From Thermoplasmata archaeon (GTDB taxonomy: Archaea > Thermoplasmatota > Thermoplasmata > SG8-5), in the NCBI GenBank assembly GCA_030655715.1, contig JAUSPR010000028.1, positions 1-7,699 on the forward strand: 7,699 nt of DNA. Direction: 5' to 3'. A program made the position numbers and the translations under genes. Under the pieces are notes generated by a model. That model searched no databases, was not told where the DNA came from, and saw only the letters and a list, made by a program, of their open reading frames with translations. The stretch's first letter is position 1. Each line of letters starts with the position of its first letter. Shown in pieces: positions 1 through 5,199 of the stretch.

Positions 1-93
1 TCCCTGGATGGATGCCACAATCCCCGTGTCCTCAGATTTTTTAACCACTTCATCCACCATCCATTTGATCTTCTTGTTCGTCAATTTCACCAT
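1..93 (-). CDS. Partial gene start, possible helix-turn-helix of a transposase or DNA-binding protein
   Basis: An open leftward frame begins with ATG (complement of 91-93) and stays open for 31 codons to the window edge, so only the N-terminus is present. It begins MVKLTNKKIKWMVDEVVKK and ends with GIVASIQG at the cut. The lysine-rich start, amphipathic helix and 'IVASIQG' segment resemble the first helices of the helix-turn-helix found at the N-terminus of IS481-like archaeal transposases. This is recognition by pattern only, and it could be any small HTH protein. No good Shine-Dalgarno sequence precedes the ATG. An AT-rich TATA-like stretch lies at 158-168, about 65 bases upstream. Product class is uncertain; that the frame is coding is fairly likely. 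Confidence 0.5.
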   Translation of the reverse strand, partial: MVKLTNKKIKWMVDEVVKKSEDTGIVASIQG

Positions 94-276
94 GTTTTCA
101 CACGGTGATATCTCTCGGCGAAATAATTTCAGGACTCTACAGCACCTAATATGCGGGATAAATAATAAGAGTTATGCCGGTCGATAAGATTTCCATAATG
201 AGGCTGACAAAATTCTGAAATACAAATAATCACGACCAAAGATTTTTAATGGGTACAGGATTGTGGGGACACTTAA

Positions 277-301
277 CTATCCGCAAACTAAATGGGCCTG
301 T
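277..301 (+). repeat. Direct repeat copy 1 of the tRNA leader and 5' end
   Basis: Bases 277-301 and 371-395 match at 24 of 25 positions (one C/T difference) at an offset of 94 bases. The repeat covers the 17 bases immediately before the tRNA-Lys gene plus its first eight bases (GGGCCTGT). A second shared block, GCTCAGCTAGGT, lies at 331-342 and 397-408, at an offset of only 66. Copy 1 therefore has about 28 extra bases between the two blocks. Confidence 0.9.
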
Positions 302-362
302 TCTTGTCGGAGTTATCAACCCAGACGAGCGCTCAGCTAGGTTCTACCTAGCGTACAGGCTC
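294..362 (+). pseudogene. tRNA-like partial duplicate upstream of tRNA-Lys
   Basis: This 69-base stretch starts with the same acceptor strand as the downstream tRNA-Lys (GGGCCTG, 294-300). It ends with CAGGCTC (356-362), which pairs with it over all seven positions including one G-U. Two arms fold inside: CTTGTC 303-308 with GACGAG 324-329, and GCTAGG 336-341 with CCTAGC 347-352 around a TTCTA loop. There is no anticodon arm, so it cannot be a working elongator tRNA as it stands. It also carries the D-arm block GCTCAGCTAGGT. The simplest reading is a degenerate tandem copy of the tRNA 5' region. A structured tRNA-derived RNA is an alternative, because the closing stem is intact. Confidence 0.5.
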
Positions 363-370
363 ATAAGAAA

Positions 371-395
371 CTATTCGCAAACTAAATGGGCCTGT
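371..395 (+). repeat. Direct repeat copy 2, leader plus start of tRNA-Lys
   Basis: This is the second copy of the 25-base repeat found at 277-301, differing at one base. It covers the presumed transcript leader and first eight bases of the tRNA gene. A weak AT-rich box (ATAAGAAA, 363-370) lies just ahead and could be part of the promoter. Confidence 0.85.
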
Positions 396-495
396 AGCTC
401 AGCTAGGTGGAGCACTCGGCTCTTAACCGAGGAGTCAAGGGTTCGAAAGGAACTTGGTATCAAAGCCAAATTCCTCGAACATCCCTTCAGGCCCG
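388..495 (+). tRNA. tRNA-Lys (CUU) with a 34-nt intron in the T loop
   Basis: The mature tRNA folds canonically. The acceptor is GGGCCTG 388-394 with CAGGCCC 488-494, and G495 is the discriminator. The D stem is GCTC 397-400 with GAGC, the anticodon stem is CTCGG/CCGAG, and the loop CTCTTAA gives anticodon CUU. The T stem is AAGGG 437-441 with CCCTT 483-487. The T loop spans 41 bases instead of 7. Removing 448-481 restores the standard TTCGAAT. The junction shows a bulge-helix-bulge: TTCG 442-445 pairs with CGAA 476-479 (4 bp), flanked by three-base bulges AAA (446-448) and CAT (480-482). Cutting after the second base of each bulge gives exactly this intron, between positions 59 and 60. The intron forms a hairpin (AGGAA/TTCCT plus TTGG/CCAA). 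No CCA is encoded. Removal would need the archaeal splicing endonuclease. Confidence 0.93.
448..481 (+). other. tRNA intron, bulge-helix-bulge type, position 59/60
   Basis: This 34-base insertion interrupts the T loop of tRNA-Lys. It is mostly self-paired: 448-452 with 471-475 and 454-457 with 466-469, with one C-A mismatch (453/470) and loop 458-465. Its last bases, CGAA (476-479), pair with the exon bases TTCG (442-445) to make the central helix. Shifting the intron one base left (447-480) gives the same spliced product, so the exact ends are ambiguous by one base. Confidence 0.85.
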
Positions 496-505
496 TTATC
501 TTTTT
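496..505 (+). terminator. T-rich terminator after tRNA-Lys
   Basis: The tRNA 3' end is followed at once by TTATCTTTTT, a short T-rich run typical of archaeal stable-RNA termination. A second terminator-like hairpin (CCTAT 539-543 with ATAGG 549-553, then a pyrimidine/T-rich run to about 570) lies further on. Confidence 0.55.
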
Positions 506-518
506 ACTGGCTAAACGT

Positions 519-536
519 GAACTCACGAGTGAGTTC
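519..536 (+). promoter_or_regulatory. Perfect 8-bp inverted repeat, possible operator
   Basis: GAACTCAC (519-526) and GTGAGTTC (529-536) are exact inverted copies separated by GA. A two-base gap is too tight for a comfortable RNA hairpin, so a dimeric protein-binding site is as likely as a terminator. It lies between the tRNA and the promoter of the 678-1121 gene, and no partner regulator is identified. Confidence 0.35.
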
Positions 537-620
537 GACCTATGCTCGATAGGATCCTTCTTCTTTTTTGAAGATGGGCTACACAGTAATATTATATTCC
601 CAAACTATTTAATTAATGAG

Positions 621-629
621 ATATATATG
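621..629 (+). promoter_or_regulatory. Candidate TATA box for the 678-1121 gene
   Basis: ATATATATG lies in an AT-rich stretch (about 590-630), centred about 50 bases before the ATG at 678. An archaeal TATA box here would put transcription start near 650 and leave a leader of about 25-30 bases containing the AGGTGA Shine-Dalgarno sequence. Confidence 0.5.
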
Positions 630-677
630 AGTCTTGCTCATGCTATCATGCATGAAGTTGTCAGATAGGTGATATGG

Positions 678-1121
678 ATGGATGTAAAAAACAATGCAAG
701 AAAGGCGAGAGGGAAGGGAAAAGGCCTTCTAACAAAACTAGGCCCAATATTTTTTCTCTTGGGTGTGATAATAGCGATTGTGGTCGGACTGCTCATTGGA
801 GCCGAAATCATCGAGACTGGTGGTGGCGGATTTGCAGCGGATGACTCGTGGGGTTACATAGCCGCAATCCTGACCGGGCTGGGTTTCCTGGTGGGTTTAC
901 TGACCATACTCGGCACAGGGACCATCACCAAGGATGAGATAACACAGTTCCTGATTGGCGCAATCGCACTCGTTGCCGTGGGAATTGCCGGACAGAGCAC
1001 GCTGGATATCCCGCTCATCGGAAGCTATGTCTCCGGTGTCACACTGTGCATGATATTGTTCTTCGCACCAGCAGCCGTTATCATAGCCTTGAAGACCCTT
1101 TGGGACCTCGGCAAGGATTAA
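678..1121 (+). CDS. Small four-helix membrane protein of unknown function
   Basis: The gene encodes 147 residues. I chose ATG 678 rather than the in-frame GTG at 669 because AGGTGA (667-672) sits about five bases ahead of it, the spacing expected of a Shine-Dalgarno sequence. The N-terminus is strongly basic (KNNARKARGKGKG, residues 4-16) and should stay in the cytoplasm. Four hydrophobic segments follow at about 22-42, 59-80, 88-104 and 112-137, and the C-terminus is short (LWDLGKD). A glycine-rich stretch with acidic residues (48-56) forms the first external loop. I see no catalytic motif and do not recognise a family. It appears to be a single-gene unit: a promoter lies ahead and a strong hairpin terminator follows. 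Confidence 0.85.
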   Translation: MDVKNNARKARGKGKGLLTKLGPIFFLLGVIIAIVVGLLIGAEIIETGGGGFAADDSWGYIAAILTGLGFLVGLLTILGTGTITKDEITQFLIGAIALVAVGIAGQSTLDIPLIGSYVSGVTLCMILFFAPAAVIIALKTLWDLGKD

Positions 1122-1131
1122 TCAGACAGAT

Positions 1132-1166
1132 ATGTGTCCTCCATATGAGGACACATCTTCTTTTTT
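1132..1166 (+). terminator. Hairpin plus T-run terminator
   Basis: ATGTGTCCTC (1132-1141) pairs perfectly with GAGGACACAT (1147-1156) around a five-base loop and is followed by CTTCTTTTTT (1157-1166). It starts 11 bases after the stop codon of the 678-1121 gene and should end its transcript. It may also separate that gene from the leftward genes ending at 1173. Confidence 0.85.
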
Positions 1167-1172
1167 AATAAT

Positions 1173-1380
1173 TTATTTGGCTGTGATTTCCTCGGTTCTC
1201 TGGTACTGAGCATTAAGGCCGGCGTTCAACACCAGCTCGATACCATACCTGGCCTCCCCTTCTCCGGATGATATATCGACCATGAGGTCCAGGCACTCGG
1301 AGCTGATGGACCCCGAATGGAAGGCCAGACATCGAAAAATCCCTTGCCTTCAGGCCAGTTATTTTCTTACTTGGCTTCAT
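1173..1380 (-). pseudogene. Short gene interrupted by a one-base frameshift
   Basis: Leftward ATG at 1380 opens a frame beginning MKPSKKITGLKARDFSMSGL. The frame then becomes implausible (arginine-rich) and stops at 1213-1215. A different frame reads protein-like sequence, ending LVLNAGLNAQYQRTEEITAK, to a TAA at 1173-1175. Dropping one base from the run CCCC at 1311-1314 joins them into a smooth 68-residue protein passing through PFGSISSECLDLMVDISS. The cause could be a real frameshift mutation, a sequencing error in the homopolymer, or, less likely, programmed slippage. The gene follows the stop codon of the 1391-1735 gene by 10 bases and is probably cotranscribed. It has no membrane segment or recognised domain. 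It may be a relic of a longer protein. Confidence 0.55.
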
Positions 1381-1390
1381 TATTAATAGC

Positions 1391-1735
1391 TCAAGATATT
1401 GATACTATCAAAATTCCAATCAAAAAAGATATTATCCCGAGTGCTAGCAGAATCATCGTGCTGGTTGACATCCCTCGGTCTGTCTGTCTCTCACCTTCCA
1501 AGTGACGCACATAGGCCGAATCCACCTTGAGCATCTCGGCCAGCCTGTGATTCGGACCCGGTATGTAATCGAAATAGGCAATGATTATGAGCACTATCCC
1601 GTAGGTAAACAGAAAATACAAAGCCGGGAGTTTCAATTCTGGGAGAAGGACAGCTAGAAGCAGGCTCATAAATATCATGGCTGCCAGTAGCCCGACCGTC
1701 ACGAGCCTTATTCCTTGGCCTTTCGATTTTTTCAT
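1391..1735 (-). CDS. Small three-helix membrane protein
   Basis: The protein has 114 residues starting MKKSKGQGIRLVTVGLL. Two ATG codons lie close together. I prefer the second (1735) because AAGGTGA directly abuts the first ATG (1741) but lies six bases from the second. Hydrophobic segments cover about residues 10-31, 34-55 and 92-113. A soluble, charged loop between helices 2 and 3 (about 58-90) contains LAEMLKVDSAYVRHLEGERQ. The chain ends directly after the last helix. The family is not recognised. It lies downstream of the flotillin gene beyond a hairpin terminator, so it may be expressed by read-through or from its own AT-rich promoter between 1736 and 1780. No functional link to flotillin can be shown. 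Confidence 0.8.
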   Translation of the reverse strand: MKKSKGQGIRLVTVGLLAAMIFMSLLLAVLLPELKLPALYFLFTYGIVLIIIAYFDYIPGPNHRLAEMLKVDSAYVRHLEGERQTDRGMSTSTMILLALGIISFLIGILIVSIS

Positions 1736-1780
1736 TATCATTCACCTTCCCTCATCAAACAAATCAAAAATTGAAAATTT

Positions 1781-1804
1781 GCCCGTCCTGAAAACAAGAC
1801 GGGC
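1781..1804 (-). terminator. Hairpin terminator after the flotillin operon
   Basis: GCCCGTC (1781-1787) pairs perfectly with GACGGGC (1798-1804) around a ten-base loop. Reading leftward, away from the flotillin stop codon, the hairpin is followed by an AT-rich tract with several T-runs (1780 down to about 1760). The plus side also has ATTTTT after the hairpin, so it could act in both directions. Confidence 0.75.
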
Positions 1805-1839
1805 ATTTTTGGTTCCAGCAAATCCGTGGGATTTGCTGA

Positions 1840-3279
1840 TTACTTGATCAGTTCCTTGGTCTTCTGAACCAGCTCTCCGATATCCATGCCGGTGAGTGTC
1901 TTCACCAGTGCAGGTGCCTGCGCAGCTATGTCGACAATGCTGCTAACAAGCTTTGAAGGTCCGCCTTCGCCCATGACGATAATTTTCTCGGTGTTCATGA
2001 GCGTCTTGGATGCCTCTCCGACGATGGCTGGTAGCTGTTCGACTATGAGCTGGGTAAGTGCGGCCTTTCCGTACATCTCCCAGGCCAGAGCCTTCTTCTC
2101 CATCGCCTCGGCCTCGGCAAGTCCCTTCGCGCGGATTGCGTCTGCTTCGGCAAGACCCTTGAGCCTGATGATGTCGGCCTCGGCAGTGCCTTCCCTGCGG
2201 ATTTTCTCAGCCTGGCCATCAGCTACGAGTGTCAACTGCTGCTTCTCTCCTTCAGCTATGAGCATCATTCGGGTTTTTTCTCCCTCGGCTTCCGCGATCA
2301 CGGAGTCAGCCTTGGCCTTTGCAGGCACGACCAGAACGGCTTCCTGCTCCTGCGTCCGTCTCAGAACCTCTTGCCGCTCGACCTCGACGCTCTTTTCTTT
2401 GTCACGAATGTCAATGGTCCTTTCCTCGACAATCAGTTCCTGCTTTCTGCGGGCGTCCTGGATTGCGAACGAGATTTCCCGGTTTGCGCGCTCCTTTTCC
2501 ACCTCGGCCTCGGCCTTCTGCCGGGTGATGTCCCTGTCCCTGTGGAATACAGCGACCTGGGCTTCAGCTTCAGCATTGGCCTGCTCCCCTTCCTGGGCGG
2601 CTTTCGCCTCCTGGATGGTTGCCTGCCTGTTTGCATTGGCCTTACCGATCCTGGCGTCCCTCTTGACCTCCTCTGTCCTCTTGATACCCAGAGCCTCAAG
2701 ATAGCCATGCTCGTCCTCGATCTCCTTGATGACGAACGATCGTATCTCAATACCCATGTTCATCAGGTCTTTAGCGGCCATGTTGGAAATTTTAATACTG
2801 ATTTTGTCCCTGTCGCTGTTGATTTCCTCGATGGTCATGGTGGCGCAAACGCCTCTCACATGGCCTTCGAGCGTCTTCATTGCAATTTCATTGATTTCCC
2901 CATCGCTCTTGTGAAGCAATTGCTCCGCTGCGGTGTGCAGTGATGCCATGTCAGATGAAATCTTGACCTGGGTAACGCACTTCACATTGAGCTTCGCACC
3001 GCTTGTGGTGACATCTGTAACAATGTCACGAACATTAACGTCCAGCGTTCTCACGTCAAGAGGAAGGAATTCGTATGATTCGATGATGGGATATATGAAT
3101 TTTCCACCACCGGATATCACCTCGTAGCCCCTCTTTCCGGGTGCCTTAATCTTTCTTCCATATACTACCATGGCCTTGTCTGGAGGTACCTTCTTGTACC
3201 TCGAGGCATAGGCTAAAATCAAAGCCATTATTCCGCCCACGATAAGCAGGCCGATAAATAGCGCTGTCATTCCGTCCAA
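1840..3279 (-). CDS. Flotillin-like SPFH-domain membrane protein
   Basis: This 479-residue protein is a flotillin (YuaG/FloT type) that probably assembles in membrane microdomains. An N-terminal membrane helix (about 4-25) is followed by an SPFH/band-7 domain (about 35-190) with VVYGRKIKAPGKRGYEV, LDVRTLDVNV and GIEIRSFVIKEI. A long Ala/Glu-rich coiled coil follows (about 195-395). The coiled coil ends in three near-identical 11-residue repeats (GTAEADIIRLK, GLAEADAIRAK, GLAEAEAMEKK, about 364-396), and the C-terminal part is about 400-479. Start: the frame is open from an ATG at 3294, but that ATG overlaps the end of the NfeD gene. GGAGGTGA there stands six bases before an in-frame TTG at 3279, so I take TTG. 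The NfeD stop lies one base before this TTG, implying translational coupling. NfeD-flotillin pairing is known in bacteria and archaea. Confidence 0.95.
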   Translation of the reverse strand: MDGMTALFIGLLIVGGIMALILAYASRYKKVPPDKAMVVYGRKIKAPGKRGYEVISGGGKFIYPIIESYEFLPLDVRTLDVNVRDIVTDVTTSGAKLNVKCVTQVKISSDMASLHTAAEQLLHKSDGEINEIAMKTLEGHVRGVCATMTIEEINSDRDKISIKISNMAAKDLMNMGIEIRSFVIKEIEDEHGYLEALGIKRTEEVKRDARIGKANANRQATIQEAKAAQEGEQANAEAEAQVAVFHRDRDITRQKAEAEVEKERANREISFAIQDARRKQELIVEERTIDIRDKEKSVEVERQEVLRRTQEQEAVLVVPAKAKADSVIAEAEGEKTRMMLIAEGEKQQLTLVADGQAEKIRREGTAEADIIRLKGLAEADAIRAKGLAEAEAMEKKALAWEMYGKAALTQLIVEQLPAIVGEASKTLMNTEKIIVMGEGGPSKLVSSIVDIAAQAPALVKTLTGMDIGELVQKTKELIK

Positions 3280-3280
3280 T

Positions 3281-3847
3281 TTATTCACCTCCATTCTTCG
3301 GTACTACTTTTACTCCGTTCCCAGCTATCCCTACGATGTTGACCATCGCGTTAGTGGGTATGTCCACCTCGGACACGGCAGAAACCAATGTCCTGCCGCG
3401 CTCCTCGGTAATGACCATTATCTGTCCCGGTGACCCGGGTTTGATTGGCATGGTTGTCTCGCCGTCACTGCCAACAAGATCCTTGATGTGTACCTGGGTT
3501 GTAGCCTGGCTCTTCACAAATACCTTGACCAGCAATACGAAAATCACCGCAGTGATTGCAACACCGATAAGTGCTGACAGGGTGGGTACTAGTATGGTAT
3601 TCATTTCCATGTCCTCGAAGACTGCTCCGAATGCCCCGAAAAGGGTGCCAAATACCAATATAATGGGTATGCTCAACGGGCTTATTCCAGCTCCGTGGAA
3701 ATCTCCAAATCCTGCATCTGCACCTGTGTCCAGGTGCATATCCACACCGTCAAATCCGGCATCTCCTCCGAAATCCGCGAATGCGGCCATTATTATCAAC
3801 ATCACCGCGCAGATTATCGCAACTACCAAGTAGAAGCTAATTATCAT
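3281..3847 (-). CDS. NfeD-like membrane protein with OB-fold tail, flotillin partner
   Basis: The protein has 188 residues. Membrane segments lie at about 4-22, 58-79 and 86-111. A Gly/Asp-rich loop between the first two (25-53: FADFGGDAGFDG, then DTGADAGFGDFHGAG) carries several GDAGF/ADAGF-like repeats. The C-terminal part, about 118-185, reads as the small beta-barrel (OB-fold) of the NfeD family: DLVGSDGETTMP, GQIMVITEERGRTLVSA, NAMVNIVGIAGNGVKVVP. NfeD proteins without the protease domain, such as YuaF of Bacillus, are encoded beside flotillins and act with them. Here the stop is followed after one base by the flotillin TTG start. The ATG at 3847 is preceded by AAAGGAGG, part of which lies in the end of the upstream gene. 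High confidence in family and pairing. Confidence 0.9.
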   Translation of the reverse strand: MIISFYLVVAIICAVMLIIMAAFADFGGDAGFDGVDMHLDTGADAGFGDFHGAGISPLSIPIILVFGTLFGAFGAVFEDMEMNTILVPTLSALIGVAITAVIFVLLVKVFVKSQATTQVHIKDLVGSDGETTMPIKPGSPGQIMVITEERGRTLVSAVSEVDIPTNAMVNIVGIAGNGVKVVPKNGGE

Positions 3848-3851
3848 TTTA

Positions 3852-4508
3852 TCATCCTCCTTTACTTCTGTCTGTATATTCGTCCCATGAAACTAAGCCG
3901 ACATCCTTTCCTCTGGTCTTATATTCGTCCCAGCTGACTGTAGCGCTACCAGTGCCCTTGGGGCGCTGGCTGCCGCATCGTCTGCAGAACCGGTCTGTCG
4001 GTGGAATCCTGTAGTTGCAATTGCCGCAGAACACTGCCTCCAGCGGTGTTTCGGCTGTTGTTGCCTGCGGGGGCGGGACCTTGTCCCTGCTAACGAAGCC
4101 AGTGGAACAATCCGGGCATCTCTCCGCGCCCACGTAAAGAATTTTACCGCAGCCCGGGCACTGGAATGTGCTCCGCCTCTGCGGTGATGCCTTTGGTTTG
4201 TTGCGCGCAAGTTGCTCAGCAAATGTCTTTTTTGGGGTCGTTTTGGCCTTGGGTTGCTCGAACTTAACGCCGCATTCATCGCATTTGGGCGCGTTCTTGG
4301 CAACGGGCGCTTTGCAGACCGGGCATACATAGCCTCGGAAAACAACACCGCGCTTGCCGAAACCCAGGTCCCGGCTTGAAGTGAAGGACAAATCCCTGTC
4401 ATTGTTAAAAGAGAGTGGCCTCCTAATGCCAAAATTGACAACCCTGAATGCCGTGAATTTCAGGTCTCTGTTTACTTTGAAGTTCAGTAACTTCGCCGAG
4501 TCTTTCAT
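3852..4508 (-). CDS. Triple zinc-ribbon protein with N-terminal octapeptide repeat
   Basis: The protein has 218 residues and is probably cytoplasmic, with no membrane helix. Residues 5-52 form six consecutive 8-residue units (AKLLNFKV, NRDLKFTA, FRVVNFGI, RRPLSFNN, DRDLSFTS, SRDLGFGK), with Phe always sixth and Leu/Val fourth. This suggests a repetitive beta structure. Three zinc ribbons follow, each CX2C-X10-CX2C: Cys 62/65/76/79, 117/120/131/134 and 161/164/175/178. They are joined by Lys/Pro-rich linkers. The C-terminus repeats VSWDEY at 191-196 and 206-211. The stop TGA lies four bases before the NfeD ATG, and the NfeD Shine-Dalgarno sequence is in the last codons, so it is the first gene of the operon. 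GAGGGAG precedes the ATG, and a TATA-like box lies at 4547-4555. I know no named family with this arrangement; a scaffold or adaptor role is a guess. Confidence 0.9.
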   Translation of the reverse strand: MKDSAKLLNFKVNRDLKFTAFRVVNFGIRRPLSFNNDRDLSFTSSRDLGFGKRGVVFRGYVCPVCKAPVAKNAPKCDECGVKFEQPKAKTTPKKTFAEQLARNKPKASPQRRSTFQCPGCGKILYVGAERCPDCSTGFVSRDKVPPPQATTAETPLEAVFCGNCNYRIPPTDRFCRRCGSQRPKGTGSATVSWDEYKTRGKDVGLVSWDEYTDRSKGG

Positions 4509-4546
4509 CTTGTTCTCCCTCTTTCTAATCAGTAATCAGCCAAAGA

Positions 4547-4555
4547 CCATATAAG
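4547..4555 (-). promoter_or_regulatory. Candidate TATA box for the zinc-ribbon/NfeD/flotillin operon
   Basis: Reading leftward, CTTATATGG lies 39-47 bases before the ATG at 4508. Transcription would start near 4525 and leave a short leader containing the AGAGGGAGA Shine-Dalgarno sequence. It abuts structured element A. Confidence 0.55.
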
Positions 4556-4830
4556 CATATCGAGGGGATACCCTGGGATTCCCACAAACTACCAGCCCCT
4601 AAAGGAGCTGACGTTTGTTGCCAGGGCTGGAAGTTTACGTACGTAGGCCATGCACCTGAGTTATCAAAGCCAGTTAGCTTTGATTTCATGTGCCAGAACA
4701 TGCACGGTGCATGGCGGTTTATCTTCTGATTGTATTCGTGTAATTGGTCAATTCATCTCAGGCCTGAACGCCTGAGGATTCTTGACCGCTTGACATTAAA
4801 CCATGCAAAGCGATTTATCGCACCGCCATG
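4556..4830 (+). repeat. Structured intergenic element A (paralogue of element B)
   Basis: Strong helices include CCAGCCC 4592-4598 with GGGCTGG 4624-4630 (extended by AAACT/AGTTT), CCATGCACC 4648-4656 with GGTGCATGG 4706-4714, ATCAAAGC 4663-4670 with GCTTTGAT 4677-4684, GGTCAA 4746-4751 with TTGACC 4782-4787, and CTCAGGC 4757-4763 with GCCTGAG 4770-4776. The first three occur in the same order in element B (6202-6473), with paired substitutions. There is no convincing ORF. It fills the gap between the leftward flotillin operon and the rightward gene at 4841. It could be a non-coding RNA, a leader of the 4841 gene, or a miniature mobile element; the strand of any transcript is unknown. Confidence 0.65.
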
Positions 4831-4840
4831 ATGTAGGTTC

Positions 4841-5170
4841 ATGAGATACAATTATTGCCCCAGATGCAACAAGGCATTTGTCAAGAGCCGAGTGGATCAG
4901 GATAACTGCATATACTGCAGCGGCAAGGCAGAACCTGTAAATGTAAAAAGAAGTGGGCTCTATTTCTTGGGTTATGGCATAATGATGGCCGGCGCAATTT
5001 GTGTATTTCTTCCCAGGCTCATGGTATTGGAAGGGCCAACTTTCTATTATGTGATTGGAGTTTCAATGGCAGTTGCCGGTTCGGTTTTGGTGATTGTGGC
5101 AAGCACCAGAATGGCAAAGAATGCGGTTAAAACCATAAGTGAAAGAATGAAATCTGAAGATGCGCAGTAG
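4841..5170 (+). CDS. Zinc-ribbon protein with two membrane helices
   Basis: The protein has 109 residues. An N-terminal zinc ribbon (Cys 6, 9, 23 and 26; CPRC then CIYC) is followed by two hydrophobic helices at about 38-58 and 66-88. A basic, probably cytoplasmic tail follows (MAKNAVKTISERMKSEDAQ). Both ends would lie on the cytoplasmic side. The start is ATG 4841, preceded by only a weak AGGT four bases away. The end of structured element A is ten bases upstream, so the 5' untranslated region, if transcribed from within or before A, would include that structure. No enzyme motif is visible and the family is not recognised. It converges with the cyclophilin gene. Confidence 0.85.
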   Translation: MRYNYCPRCNKAFVKSRVDQDNCIYCSGKAEPVNVKRSGLYFLGYGIMMAGAICVFLPRLMVLEGPTFYYVIGVSMAVAGSVLVIVASTRMAKNAVKTISERMKSEDAQ

Positions 5171-5171
5171 T

Positions 5172-5199
5172 AATAATAGCTGGATTCAGGCTAGTTATT
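5172..5199. terminator. Probable bidirectional terminator between convergent genes
   Basis: AATAATAGC (5172-5180) pairs with GCTAGTTATT (5190-5199), with one bulged G, around a nine-base loop. It fills the whole 29-base gap between the stop of the 4841 gene and the stop of the cyclophilin gene. A/T-rich arms on both sides would serve transcripts from either direction. Confidence 0.5.

Noticed and set aside
294..362. A second functional tRNA with introns
   Set aside because: No combination of removals that I could see yields an anticodon arm; only the acceptor stem and two other arms form.
249..668. 139-codon rightward open frame
   Set aside because: It runs through the tRNA-like duplicate and the whole tRNA-Lys gene with its intron; the apparent protein repeats come from the duplicated tRNA leader.
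1491..1745. 84-codon leftward frame overlapping the small membrane protein
   Set aside because: Composition is not protein-like; the overlapping 1391-1735 frame has the well-placed Shine-Dalgarno sequence and clear membrane helices.
1886..2704. 272-codon open frame opposite the flotillin gene
   Set aside because: Ser/Ala-rich antisense shadow caused by the codon pattern of the coiled-coil region; the flotillin frame is unmistakable.
3336..3833. 165-codon open frame opposite the NfeD gene
   Set aside because: Antisense shadow; the NfeD frame has membrane helices, the OB-fold pattern and operon context.
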